Positions 14,001-29,000 of a stretch of 64,000 nucleotides of DNA are shown one piece after another. Made by a program: the position numbers and the translations under genes. Position 1 is the first letter of the stretch; each line of letters opens with the position of its first letter. Source of the DNA: Undaria pinnatifida (lineage: Eukaryota > Sar > Phaeophyceae > Laminariales > Alariaceae); assembly GCA_012845835.1 (NCBI GenBank), contig JABAKD010000017.1:1416001-1480000 (forward strand), written 5' to 3'. The notes beneath the pieces were generated by a model, which was given only the letters and a program-made list of their open reading frames with translations, searched no databases and was not told the origin of the DNA.

Positions 14001-17000
14001 GGAGCGCAACCTTTTTATCAAACCCAATCCTGCAGTGATTCCGCGTCGTTTCTGTCGGGCCGGTTGCCGGCTTGCGGATTGTTCCGAGCAAATTACTTGT
14101 GAAATGTAGTTTGGCAGATGTGTTCCACGAATGTTTGGACGCATTTATCATCTTGATGTCTGCTCTCTCCTTCTTGACGTCGTAGTGCAGGTGGTTGATT
14201 TTGCCAAATATAATCCTTTGTAGATCATGTGTCGTTACTGTCAAGCCGGTGGACGTTTGGAAGGAAGTTCCGACAAAATTCCACCAGGATGGCGATACGC
14301 TATAGCGCACGCACTCTCGGAAAGCTCCGAAAACCTTTATTCGGCTGCAATGTAACCTGGCGCACATGCTCTAGATACACACGGGGTTTTCAACATGGCC
14401 CGTGCCTCAAGTCGTGCAATACCATCATCTACCACATGCGCACACCCTGAAGTTCAAAGGTGGCGTTTATACAAGTACTATTCACAGACACGGCGTATCA
14501 AATATTAGTGGTGCATGTATCTCAATCGTTGTCTCACTGATGTATGTGCGCATTTTCTCTCTGCACCTGTCTCTGCTGCCCGAATCGAGTCGACGAAAGC
14601 TGTTGGATAATGTCAAGACGGAAACTGCTGATATATTGGGCTCTGCCGCCTGTAATTATAGGATAGAATGACACCTCGTCCTGCCGGTAGGCAGGAGGGC
14701 TTGTGCAGGGATACACCTCTGTGCTGAGCACTAAGCCATAAGCGTGGCGGCATTCCCCGGAAAATCAATCCCGACAGGGCTCCGGTATGTACACTCTCAG
14801 GTTTTCGGCTTCCAGGATGCAGGAGCCAATATTATACCAACCTCTGATCCATCGGATTGAATGCCGATTCCGCTAGGATCGGTCATCGAAAGAAACAATA
14901 TATTATTTTTTCTCACTTCCGGAGTTGGTCGACGACGTCCTTGCTGTGCATCACAAGGTCCTATCCCTGACCCTAACCCAAACCAAACAGGTGTCTTGCC
15001 GGTTTAGGAATTGCTCACTTCTGGAGTTGATCGACGACGTCCATGCTGTGCACAAGGTCCAGCACGAGAGCCTTCAGCTTGACCTGCATCAGGGGTTGGG
15101 ATGACAGGTCGTACGAGGTGTACTGCCCCAATAGCTGTCGGAGCGGGGCCATCAGCCCGCCCACGTTAACCTGCAAAGGATAGAAAAAAATAACAAATAA
15201 CTTATTTAGCGCAACTGACAACAGTGTAGCGATAACCTGGAACGGTGGTACAGGCCTTCCACGCATTTAGCGCGACATATAACGGTGTGACGTTCACCTG
15301 CAACGGTGATATAAGAAACAAAAAAAAATGTGTTCTGGCGCAATTTATGACGGTTCGCTCAGCTCTCCACCTACCTTTTTTCGGACAAACTATTACAAAA
15401 CGTGAACGAAGGATGGACGCGGTTCACGGGCAGCGGTATGATCAGACACTCCCCTGCCTCGTTTAGCACGATTTTTAAGCGTACTGGTGTCGTGCACTCT
15501 GATTTGCAACACAAATATGCGTAGGTGGGACGGACAACGTCGATCGCCGGGCTAAAGCACGTTGGAGGCGCCCTGGTGAAAGCTGAGTGCCAAACGGCTC
15601 CCACGACGCATGCTACAGTAGTTGCAAGCTTAGTTCGATGAACAACTGCATTGTCTATGTAGGAATATGTGGCGTCTGGAGACGATTTTCTGTCATATCC
15701 ACGGGTTTAGTGCTGACACGCAGGCACGCATGTTCTTGCTTGAATCGCAGCATGTAACCGCTATGGAGAACCTCCCCGACTACGAAGCATATGATGCGCT
15801 CTGTTTTCTCTCCTTTTTATGGATCTGGGTCCATCTACCGGGCCGGGAGTTGCCGCAGTGCTGGCCCCCGGGCTCCTACTGAGTCAGTAGTGTAAGTGTT
15901 GTGACGTGCGTAGCGCTCTTCTCGCGAAAGAACCATAATACGGTCGTATTGTGGTGTCTTTGCGAAAAAGAGGGCCACGACAAACACCACAGTTACACTC
16001 CTGAACTCAGCAGGAGCCCGGAGGCCAGCACTGCAACTCCCGGCTCGGTAGACGGCTCTGCTGAGTCAGGAGTGTAAGTGTTGTGATGTGCGTGGCGCTC
16101 TTCTCGCGAAGACACCATGATACGATCGCATTATGGTGTCTTTGCGAGAGAGAGGGCCACGACAAACACCACACCCACACTCCTGAACTCAGCAGGAGCC
16201 CGGAGGCCAGCACTGCTGTAACTCTCGGCTCAATATATGGCTCCTGCTGAGTCAGGAGTGTAAGTGCTGTGATGTGTGCAGCGCTCTTCTTGCGAAGACG
16301 CCATAACACGATCGCATTACGGTGTCTTCGCGAGAATGAGAGCCACGCATAACACCACACCTACACTCCTGAACTCAGCATGAGCCCGGTGGGCAGCCCT
16401 GCTGCAACTCCCGGCTTAGTATATGGACCCGGATCAATCAAAAGGAGAGAAAACAGAGTGAATAATGCGCCTCGTGATCGATGAGATTCCCAATAGCGGT
16501 TACATGCTGAGGTTCACGCAAGAACATGCATGCCTAGTTATCAGTACTTGAAACGCGGTGGCTGTCGTCTGTCAAAAATCTTTTGTTTTTGCCGTGCCGT
16601 TGTCCGTACACAACAGCAGCTAGAAAAAATTCGAGGAAGACGTTACTCGGACGCGCCGGTGGCGCGCCGGCGATTGTATGGGGCGTTGAAGGGGGTATTT
16701 CCTCCGACATTGTGGCTGCAGGAATCCTTTCGGGAGCAATGGGTACCTTCGCTGCGATAGTACACCACATGGCGACCGCGCTGATCGTTCCGTCGCCCGC
16801 GTTGATCGCGGACAAGCTCAGGCAAATATGTTACCAGTGTTGGTGAACCTCTTGACGTGGGTATAAACCCCGACGATCGCGCTCATCCCCACCAGCGCCA
16901 CACCCCGACCACGCCCATAGTCAACAACCACTGCGTTGACAACGCGCTGTATGCCACACCATTTTACAGCCAGATGCCTTACACGATGGCTGAGAGTTTC

Positions 17001-20000
17001 GCGATTTTCCATGGGTGTGTCGTTAATCATCATTTCGTTTCCAACGCTTTCCCGAAACTGGTGTGGCCGGATGTCATGGACATATTCCTCGCTGAGCTAC
17101 TTGCCACAGACCGCGATCCATGTCCCATACATGATACCTGCATTTTTGGATAAGGACCAGCAGTTGGCTTCGGAAAACTACGTTACGAATGGCTTCCCAC
17201 GTGTCCAGTGCATATCTTTGTACATCATTCGCGTTGATGGGGGGGAGGAACGCCGGCGGCTGCTACCTGCAAGCGGCCATACATGGCCACCTCGTGGACA
17301 CTGCTGTAAGGCCGAACCACAGCGCGTAAACACTTCAAAAGATCGGCATGGCTTATACGTTGAACGCAGGGAATGGAGAAGTGTCCTAGATAACAGACGG
17401 TGGCAAGCATATTTTTTTTGTCATGCAGCTTCTCATCATGATACCCCCGTCTACAGCAGGGTCTTATTGCATTTATTCACCCCACTGACGTATAATTTCA
17501 TCACAAGCCTCTGGTGTAGACGTCGTCAAACGTGGAGCGATGGGCTTAGGAATACTTACGCACAGTACGTGGATGACCTCTGTGGCATCCAATGGATTAC
17601 TGCCGTTGTGAGCCGAGCGGAGGCCCCTGCCCACGTCTGGTAGCGACGAGACATGTTCACGTTTGTAGGCGACGTCCGGCCGTCCCTGATCGGCGCAATC
17701 GGTTTGCCACCAGCGGGCCCATCTGCCGTCATCCGTGTGCCATGTCGGTGATCCAGGCATGCTGCCTCCACGGCCTCTGTGAAGAGTGTGGACGACACGG
17801 TGGAATTTCAGGCGGCGGGATTGCCGATACGGCGGGATTACACCCTGCCTTGTGCTCGTCGGTGCTCGTGTTTTGTTTACTGTGGTTGTTTTTTTGTTTT
17901 TGCCTTTTTGCTGAGGTGCTCTTCCCAACAAAGTGTCGGGACACCGTCCAAGCCATCCCCTTATCTGCTGCCTGCATGCGGCGAGAGGTTCTCCTGGCCA
18001 CGGCGTTTGATGGTTATATAGAACTACCCACTGGCCTACGTGGTCACGTGACTACGTGGGCTAGTGGGTAGTTCTAAATAACCAACAAAATATACGTGTG
18101 GTGGAGTCCGCCAATTGACCCTCACCGACTTCGTAACCAGGATCTCCGGGGCTCTCTCCCGCCACGCACTACCGTAGTACTCAGGAGCACATCATCATAA
18201 TCATTCACGTCTCCAGCGCGCACGCTCGCATAGACGCTATTTCCTTGTTTTTGCTTTTCCCGGAAAAAAGCGGAAATACGAAGTCGGTGGGATTCGAGCC
18301 CACGACATTCTTTTGTTGGTTACATAGAACTACTCACAGTCAGTACAGTGGGTAGTTCTATATAACCAACAGCGTTTACCCAAGCGAGTGGCGGGACGAC
18401 GTTCCGGCCTCCTCTGTGTTCCTCTACACGCACCCGTCTTGAGATCCTCCTGGCCGGTGTGCAACTCTCGCAATTCTTCACGGACCTGCATAATATGATA
18501 ATTATAATATAATGATCTCCAGACGGGTGTGTGTAGAGGAACAAAGAGGAGGCCGGAACGTCGTCCCGCCGTTCCCTTTGGTAAAAGCCGTGGCGTGGAG
18601 AACCTCGCGCCGCATGCAGGGAGCAGAAGAAGTGGTGGCTTGGACATCCGCCACCTCGCTGGGAAGATCGCCTCTGCGAAACCGAAAACAAAACAAAAAA
18701 CAACACCCAAAAAACAACCGGTATCAGGACGTATTCCCGTCTCATTAGCAGCATTCCCGCCGCAGCGGCAATCCCACCGCCTGAAATGCAATCGCCTCGA
18801 CCACACCCATCACGGAGGCCGCGGAGGGAGCATACCAGTATCACTGACACCACACAACGGTGGTGGCATCGGCGGCGGATGTACACGTAGCCGCAGCTTT
18901 GAATTGTAGCCGCGATTGAGGCCCCCTGCAAAGACACTCCAGAGCCATCCTGAAGGAGCATTGGCGACCGGATGAGTGGATTTGGCCAGCGCTGATACAT
19001 TTGATGCCGCGCAGCTGGCCGGTAGGGAACCTGGCCCTCGAGTCGGGGTTTCCGACCGTTGGTAACCCAACGCGCCTAACGAACACGAAGACAGACGGAC
19101 CCGCCGGTTGCAAGAGGATCGCGAACATCTTGGACGGACGGGCGTAGTCTACCAACATGAGCACGTCCCGTTGCCGACAGACGCGGGCCGAGACTGCCAC
19201 ACGGCTACCAACAGCAATCATCCATTGGATGCCACAGAGCTCATCCACGTACTGCGCGTAAGTATTCCTAAGCCCATCGCTCCACGTTTGACGGCGTCTA
19301 CAACAGAGGCTTGTGATGAAATTATACATCAGCGGGGTGAATACATGCAACAACGCTCTGCTATAGACTGGGGTATCATGATGCGAAGCAGCATGACAAA
19401 AAATACTCTTGCCACCGCCTGCTATCTAGGGCACTTCGCCACTTCCCGCGTTCAGTCTATAAACCATGACGATCTCTTGAAGTGTTTACGAGCTGTGGTT
19501 CGGCCTGACAGCAGTGCCCACGAGGTGGCCATGTATAGCCGCTTGCAGGTAGCAGACGCCGACGTTCCTCCCCCCATCAACGTGAATGATGTACACAGCC
19601 ATGCACTGGACACGAGGGAAGCTATTCTTAATGCAGTTACCGAAGCCAACTGCTGGTCCTTATCCACAGATACAGGTATCATGTATGGGACATGGATCGC
19701 GGCCGCTGGCAAGTCACTCAGCGAGGAATATGTCCAAGACATCCAGCCACACTAGTTTCGGGAAAGCGTTGGAAAAGAAATGATGATTAACGACACACCC
19801 ATGGAAAATCGCGAAACTCTCAGCCGTCGTGTCAGGCATCTGGCTGTAAAATGGTCTGACATGCAGCGCGTCGTCGATGCAGTTATTGTTGACTATGGGC
19901 GTGGTCGGGGTGGAAGAGGTCGCGCTGGTGGGAACGAGCGCCATCGTCGGGGTTTATACCCGCGTCAAGGGGTACACTAACACAGGTAATATATCAGCCT

Positions 20001-23000
20001 GAGCTTGTCCGCAATCAGCGCGGGTGACGGAACGATCAGCGCAGTCGCCACGTGGCGATCTATGGCAACGAATGTACCCACTGCTTCCTAAAGGGACACC
20101 TCAAGCCACAATGTTGGAGGAAATGCCCCGATCTACGCCCCATACAATCATCAGCGCGTCCGAATGACATCCCCTGCAAAAAAGTTCCATCTGCTGGTAT
20201 GTACGGACAACGGTACGGAAAAACCAAGAAGACTCTTGACAGACGACAGCCACCGCGTTTCAAGTACCGTCGACCCAACGGGTCTAACCGCTTGTTTCAG
20301 CAGGTGGACCGTTGCCCTCCCGATATGAAAGCATTTTGTGGGACGCAAGGCAGAGTATCGTTGTGGGACCAGACCAACTGATGATATTGCTGGTACTAGT
20401 CGTAGGGTGCACGGGCCTGAGAAATGTACTGGCAGCACTCCTAGTGAGTGTTCTCTAGGAATGCGTGAGATGTCCTGCTGCAGTGCAGTATCTCCTGTGA
20501 CACGGGTACGAGCCCCGTCCAGGGATATCCCTGTCTCGCGGGCGAAACGTGCTGCTGCAAAGACAGCAATGGTTAATGCCTCCATTGCGTTGCTGTCATC
20601 GACGGCAAGCGTTAATACTGCAGCGGTTGCAGCACGAACTGCAGACGAGCGAGCGATGGCCGTGGCAGATGACAAAACTGAAAAATATTGCACAGCGCGG
20701 GTTCCGCCACATCCTTGGAGATGGTGCCTGAGGTGGTCGAGGAACAACAGAAAAGCGACAAGGAAGCTGCGGCTGCCGTCCGTAGCACGTACGTCGATGA
20801 AAATTGAGAAGTCGACGTAGCAGGGACAGAAATGGCAGTTTAGAAGACTGGCGGGGATCCGTACTTGCCATGTTGGGAGTGGACAACGCATGGGGCACCA
20901 GCTGCCTTTCGGATTGCTGTTTTGGTGGATTATAGCTGCGGCTGCCTGTGTACTGATTGGTGCTACCGCTGTGCTGCCCACTGCAACCAAACGCGCCGCA
21001 TTTTATTCGCAGCGGGTTGACGAGGCAAAAACGAGGACGGCAGTTAGGCCGACATTTTGGATAAAGGAGGGTTCTTTATCGTTGACATTCGGGTCTGTAG
21101 AATACCAGTGGGAGCATGCGGATGCCAGGAGCAACGAACATCAGTATCGGACTACAGCTAATTTAACGAGGGCTGGAGGCTGGAGAATCTTTAACAAGAG
21201 GAGAACCGCGAATAAACGGAGGAAAATGGCGGAGGCTTTCGAGCTGGATTTTCTTGCTGAAAATTGGTATTGGAGAGCGTATATGGTACTTGAATGGGGT
21301 GAGCAAGATGTAGGTGCTGCTACAGCTGGAGGACGTCTGTTTTCCGTCACGGGTATCGGGTAAGCCCGGGTAGCGTAAAATGGAACAGGTAGTCCACCGG
21401 TGACTGGATCGTTGCCATGATAAAAACCTACTGCCGTAAATTGGTAAGTCTGTTTCTTAGTTCCGTATTTACGTGTTTTTCGCGCTGAAGCTCATCGTAA
21501 ATGGTTCGAGATCGGTATGTTTGCCTTTGCGCGGTCACAAGAAAGTAACATGATGTTTCAAAAAGATTTCGGAGGAGCGTTCCAAACACTGCATCCGATT
21601 GTTGGCTGCTATCCGGTCATGACTATCGCCATGAGATGAAAACACGTGCCCTATAGTGTGTTAGCTGCTTGGACGCGTGTGTTGCTTGAAATGCCGGCAT
21701 AGTTCCTTCAAAAAGGCCAATGATATCTCCTGTTTTTTGTGGGTTATTTTGTGTTTGTAGTGCTAGTATGTGTAACCTGAAAAACTACTCAGCACGTTGC
21801 ATTCATCTGTGGTAATTGGTCTTCCATCTTATTGTGCTCTTGTATTTCCTGGTTTTTAAGGCGGTCATGGTCAGTTCGCTGGCTGGGAGAACGACCCTCG
21901 AAATATTTGCAACAATAATTGTGCCTTCTTCGGTGGCATTATATATTCAGACATCTTGCGGCTGTCTACTGCTTGCTTTTGCCTTGGGCTTTGGTCTGGG
22001 CGCCGCATTGTTTTGTATTGTGGAAGCATTTCGTCTTGTGGGGGTAACGCATTAATTATGGGATTCCACGAGCGAGTAGCTTTCGGGGCATGCTTTTCAG
22101 GTTATTTTATTTTAATTAACTTGGGTGAAAGATCAGGGATGACTTCTATTAATAGTGTGAATTTTCCGTGGATATTTCGTCCGTCCCTTTATCTTCTTTT
22201 GTCAAGTTTCCCCAAGTCCCTTCGGGCCTGTGGGTTGCTTTGGGGGGTGCTGTGGCGTCTGGGGGCGATCCTCTGGCATATCCATGGGTTTAGTGCTGAT
22301 ACGTAGGCATGCATGTCCTTGCGTGAACCGCAACATGTAGCAGCTAATGGGAACCTCGCCGACTACGAGGCATATAATTCACTCTGTTCACTCTCCGTTT
22401 GATCGAGTTGGGTTCATCTGCCAAGTCGGGAGTTGCAACAGTGCTGGCCCCCGGGCTCCTGCTAATCCGGAGGGTAAGTGTTGTGATTACGTGGCGCTTT
22501 CTCGCGAAGACACCATATGCATCAACAAACGGTTGAATACTAATGGAGTTCCATCGATAGCTGGTGCTTCGTCGGTGGAGGGCCTCGACGTGAAATGGAG
22601 TCATCCCACGGTATGTAGGGCTTGCACGTTTGGGGCCGACCGGTTCTGGCCGGCTGAGCTCCTCAACCATTGTAGAACTATCGGTGTTCATCAAGTAGTT
22701 TTACAAGTCTATTATGCGGATGACTAGCGCACAGGAATGGTGGTCATGGTGCGCGAACGAAAGGATTCCAAGTCGTGCTTGGGGGTGAGCTATTGAACTC
22801 ATGGTGGTAGGAGCTCAGAACCATAACTGCTGCACCTCTAGCGTGGAATGACGCCATGCAGAAATTATTTGGCCAAAATTGGTTTAATCGTAGCACGCGT
22901 CCCGAGAGAAGCCCCCGTCAATAAGACCGGTTTTGGCCTACACGAGTTAACTTTGTCGCGGTACAGGTCTCACTCCAATTCCTCTCCAGCTTCTTCACTC

Positions 23001-26000
23001 CTTTGCAAGTGTAAGGGGTAGAGCTAATTTTTCCTTGAGATCCCGAGTCGTTCTACGGTAGCCCCCAGCGTTTGTTTAACAATATCGTCGGTTTTGAAAC
23101 CAGCTCCCGGTCGTATCTGGCGCCCCTCGCCGCCCCGACGTCATCGTTCCATGTAGTCCTTTGCAAAATAAGAAAATCGATGAAGACATTTTTTTCATAG
23201 CATCCTTCTTCGTGTCGAGCAGCCATGAAGCGTTCGATCTGAAGAAACCGATGCTTTTTTTTGCGGGGGGGGGGGGGGTATAGTAGAATCAGTCTCCCCT
23301 TGCTTCTTCAGGAACTATACCCCTCACCCCAAAACTGATACTGAGGAAGACAGAAAGTGCGGCCCGACGAAAAATCAGATAAATCTCATGGCCAGAGAAA
23401 AAGAATCGCCAACAACAATCGTATCCCGACGACACTATTAGGTAGTAAGTCATCCCACGCTAGCGCCGGGGGTGCAGCAGAAGTTTCTGAGCCCCTGACA
23501 TGAGGAGCTCGATATCTCACCGAAAAGATGGCTTCCAGGTCGTTCGTTCGCGCAAGCCGGCCAACGCTTCTGCGCGCCAGTCCTAACGCAAATCGTACTC
23601 GTCAAATAATTTGACTAACCGGTAAAAATGGTAGGCCCAAAACGTGTAACCCCCGCCGTACCATGACTAGTTTTTTTCGCTCAAGGAACCTCATGGTGGA
23701 CCCAAGAACCAAATGGTCTCGACCATACAGCTGACTGAATGCCCCGGGAACCCATCCACATTCGCCGACGTGTCTACGTCAGAAATTATCGCAACTGTGG
23801 CATCAGCTAAACCTTCGACTCTTTTACTTATCTCCGCCTCATCAGCACCAACCCCGGCGTGGACAGAACAACTCCTTCGTGCAATTAAAAAAGCTCACCC
23901 CAACAGGGCTCATAATAGTACCTCTATCACAAGGGTGCGTTATCGCGGGCACTCAAGGTATGCCACGGCCCATACCTGGGAGATGGCGACCTCGACGTGA
24001 TCGCAGAACTTGATCTGTTCCGCGAGGCACAGCAACTGCACGAACCAAAACGGTACGAGGGAAAGACAAGCGTGCACGTGAGGTCTAGAGCACGTTGATA
24101 CTCAAGAACAAGTTCAAAGAAAATTCACAGTTTGGAACGGAAAAAAAAACTTATACCGTAAACGTGCACGACAAAACACCGCCCGAGGCGGGGCGCGATT
24201 TCTCAAGCCGTTTTTCTCGGCCATGGGGAAAGCGCGAACAAACGCCAAGCTATGCGTTTGGTGGACGTTTGGTGGACATATCCGGAGGGGACATTCGACG
24301 CATTCCGCGATAGAGATGAGCCCCATTTTTTCTGAGCTCCGTAATATCGGGAGCTTAAGACCTCTCTCTAAACCTAATACGGAGAAAAAATAAAATTGGT
24401 ACCGGATGAAGAATCTCATGGCCTAGGTATACAACGAAAAGCATGCAAACAAATGGCACATTTTCGACGATTTTGGGTTAAGGAGCCCCCTCATTCAGAA
24501 AGCATTTCGCCAAAAAACGGTATACCTCTATCGTAGCACGCATCATTTCCAGCGCCGGCAAGGGGTGCGATAAGGGGTACCACCCCCATTTTTCCTGCTG
24601 AATTGTTCACCCGCGCGAGTTTCCCCATAGCTAGCTCATTCCAAAACGTGACAGACTTTCGTTTGGGCTGGCGCAGCGTACCACTCAACCCTGAGGGCGG
24701 TGCGTGTGTCGTGAGACCGAAGAGCACAATACGTCGAGACTGACACGAAACAGGCTAGACACTGGTACGACCAGCTGAAAGTATGGGCCTACAAATACCC
24801 CCCCCCCCTTCCATCGCGGCCTTTGTCCGGCGCCATATTTGTTTTCGTGTGTACCTTCCTCCCCCCTTGTTCTGGAAGAGTATTGCCTCGGAAAATGCCC
24901 TGCAAGTGGGTGAGTTACCTTCCGTGTTGTGCGATGTTTGCACACCCGCGGAGAGAATCTCGTATCATACGACACCGGGTGGCGTACACTCGTCTAGAGG
25001 GCGGGGAGGCTAGATTGGGAAACAGGGTCATGCGAAAGGCAGGCTGATGATGACAGCCATGAAGCAATCCGCGAGAAAATTTGCTGAAGCTAGGTTTGAA
25101 CGCGCCCTCTCCCACAAAAGACACCCAGCCTGGGTCAGAATTCCTGCTTCCAGTGTCACCGCTATCGATTGTTCTCCAAAACCGGGAGCTTTGGTTCAAA
25201 ACGATACCCGTACTGTGACCACGCAACCGGCTGTCGGCTTGTACGAAGATCGAGCTATATGGCTAGAGCTACCGTTGAAAGTATGCAAAGCATTATCCAT
25301 CGTAGTATGTACATCATCGTATTTTACATCGTAACATAAAACAGTACGTGCTTTACCATTATGCGGCTGGTAGTATACATCGTATTTAATAAAATATAAA
25401 AATACTCCAGCCGTGAGATCGAATATTTCGTCGAAACTCATCTATGCGAGCTGTGTACGTTGCTACGATCGCGCGTAGTACTGTGTGTGTCGTCGTTAAG
25501 GATATAGGTCAGCGGGTGTTACGTAATACAATACCGCCCATTGCACTACCGAGTTGAGATCACTCGCGCGAGTGGCTCCGTACCTCCCCCTTTGACGGCG
25601 CAGTGTATATACCGGTGGCCCCGGTGGCGTATCAGGTTATCCTCGAGCCTGGTATAGGTCAGTTTCGTGAGTTCGAGCCCCGCCGAGTGCATACTCGTAT
25701 AAATTCTTTGGGACTTTTTCTCGTGGACAAATTGACTTGCGGAAAGCGCGAGAGCGTGAGTTAGCAACGTTCGATGAATAATCGACGAGCAGTGGGATTG
25801 CTGAACCCTATGCGCGATAAAAATTGAAGGCAAGAACCGGGGAGGAGAAGGGATGACACCTGTGACCACGGCTTGTCCAGAAGCTGGAAAGTAAAAGTGT
25901 GCAAGAAAAAAAAAATAATATATATATATATATATATAACAATTCCGTGGCGGCGGGTATTGCGAACCCGAAAGGCACAAAACAACAGGATGAGGGTGGC

Positions 26001-29000
26001 TTTAGCCCCGTTAGAGTCCCAACCCCCCTACATTAGTTCAAAGTCATTTTCCGCCCAAAAGAGGTTTCCAGTTGCAAAGGCGTTAAGCCGGTGGAATATG
26101 ACAGCCCTTTGACGCAACCTTCCCACAGTAGCCTCGGTCCAGGTTACTACTCCGGAGTATATATATATATATACCAGCTAGCGCCATGTACCTGGCTTGG
26201 GAAGCGCTCGTAGTCGACCTGTCCACGGAGGCATTCCTGAAGAAGTGATGTAAGCGTCCCTTTCATTTCCGCGTTGAGGTGTTCCAACCATTCTTCCACC
26301 CGCTCCGACACCGGCACGGGGGTGCTTAGAGGCACCTGAGTTGTCAAGAGATCGATATGGGGTCGGTTCAATCTACAATTAGTATATGTGCATCTATAGT
26401 GTCGTTTGAGCAGTGCCGGTTGCCCGCTACAGCGCCTGTGAAATCGCCTGGAACTGATGGGAACAACCAGTGGTGACGGCATGTGGAGTAGTGCCGGTTT
26501 CCATTATAGTGCTGGTATTTCCGACTCGCACATACATGAAGGCGCTATCTTGAGGGACCGCCGCTACTACAGTGCCGTGTTGGCGACAGAAGCGTGGTAC
26601 GGTAAGGGTACGTCAAACTTTCGTCTGATCCTACTCCATACTTTAGGAGCTCTATTAATGAAGAAAAACCTCATACCGTCGAACTCGAGCATGGACATTA
26701 TTTCGTGTCTTCAACTTTAAGTCTTGAACTACTAATAGTACGAAGCGTTGAAATGTTACCGGTGCCACGCGATTGGTAAAAAAAACTATTCGTATACACC
26801 CGCTTGTGATGAACACGAGCCAGGCCCGCCCGTCAATGTTTCTTATGCTTGACTTTCAACCGTTTTCGGTCATATGCCTAAAACAAAGCGACAAGTGCGG
26901 GCTTATAGTCTGCCCACGGGAGCAAATCTGGGGGTGCACATGCAGCGACTCATCCCACGCTGGGGGTTGCACGTTTTGGGTCAAACGGTTGTTTCTGACC
27001 GGTTGGTCTCCTGACCATTGGATCTATCGGTTAGAACGCTCTTTTTGTTTGGATATTGATAGAACTTGCGCATCGAAACGTTGGTTGGGTGGCGGGAGGG
27101 AATGTAGACCTCCCAAGTCACGTTTCGTGTGAGGTGTTGAGCTCCTCGTGCTAGAGGATCAGAAAAATATCTGCTGCTTATACACTAATTTATTAACAAA
27201 ATTTCACCCCCCCCCCATATATGAATTATCGTCTCTCCTTTTGTTAATGCCTAGAACTATTATGAAATGACTGGAAATCATACATATTACTTATCTCCCT
27301 ACGCACATTCCGCCCTCTCCTCACTGGTTGTAACGTCTTACAGGATATACATGATGAACTGATGCATTCCTTCCACAACCGTCAGATTTGTCCCCTTGAA
27401 GGATTTATAGTTTCCGCGCACAGATTGAGTCCCCCCCCCCCTCCCCCCCCCCGCTCCCTCTTGTTCAAACCCAGGCCACCACGTCCTTCAAAACTCCGCC
27501 CACCCCCCTCACCGGTTATTCGACTTACAAGATTCACTTGATAAAAGGATACATTTCCCTCCACAGCTGTCAGATTATGTCCCCCTCAGAAACGGGTTTT
27601 ATAGTTTCCGCGCACAGACTGACTAAAATCACCCTGTTGACCCTGATAGCTACACTGTAGTTGTAAGGGGAGTCGCCGACCTATATCCTTAATGAGGACA
27701 CACACCCCGTAATACGCGCGATCGGAGTATCACACACAGCTTGCAAAGATGAGTTTCGACAAAAATTTCCGATCTCATAGCTGGAGTGTATTCTATATTT
27801 TTATAATATTACTTGAAGCCATTATGTTTCCATCACCACCCACATAAATGATTTTGTCGTCGCAAAATCCCGTGAACGAACCCTTGGCCTAGTCATACAG
27901 AAACCTGTTGTAAAACACCAGTTGCATGCGGCCCGTACTTGGTTGAAGGGCCCTGTCGATCACGATTACTGTGATGAAAAACACTAACTTCCCCCTATCC
28001 TACCACGCGCTCGTCGAACCATGACAAGCGCTATTGCCCCACTCACTTCCTCCCCGCAGGAGCTGATCATGCTCGTGATCTGCGTATTGGTTTCGTTGAA
28101 CCGTACCCCGTGTATTCCCTGGAACAGTTTCTTCAGGTGCGCTTGGATAATCGTGGGGTTCTTCGCCTGGGAGGAAGTGGATGATAGACAATGGTTGGCA
28201 GGAAAGGTTTTGGTAAAGGCGAGGGGGGATTAGTTGTCGGCAGGCGATGGAGATAGGTAGTGGCCTGAGGTGCTTAGGAAATCTTCGGGGCACTCGCTTG
28301 TACAGATGGCTGGTGCAATGGTTTGGTAGTCAAGGACGATACCGGGTGGTATGCAAGCGCGACAAGGGGGTTGGTAGGGAAGGGAAATACACGTTGAAAG
28401 TTTCGCCTGGAGAAATTAATGGAAGGCAAGAGGGGTATATACATTGATTTCTTCACCAAGAAACCTGTTTGGTATATATGTGACGCGGACAAACGGCTGG
28501 TAGGCAAAGGACGACAATCGTTGTGTTCTTCGTCTGGACACCTAGTCGGTAGACTAGGAGGGGACATGGTTGGACGGCAAGGGCAACATCGACGGTCGGT
28601 AGGCAAGGGGGACAATGGTTGGCTTGAAAATGTGATAATGGTTGGTATGCAAGGATGATAGTGGTTGGTAGACAAGATAATGGTTCGCAGGCAAGAGGAT
28701 AACGCGGTTGGTAGGCAAGGGCGACAATGGTTGGTAGGAAAAGGGCGGGAACAAATGGTGAGCAAAGGCGGGAGACCGGTTTGTAGACAAAAAATGGTTG
28801 CTAGGAAAAGAGGGTATATGACTGATAGACAAGGGCCACAATAGTTGGGTCCTTGGCCTGAAAAAACTCCGGTAGGGAAGGGGGACAGATGGTTGGCATA
28901 TAAGGGCGATAATGGTTGGGGAGGAGGGGTAATAGTGTGTTAAGCAATTAAGGGTTAGTAGGGAAAGGACAACACGGTTGGTAGGCAAGGGCGACAATGG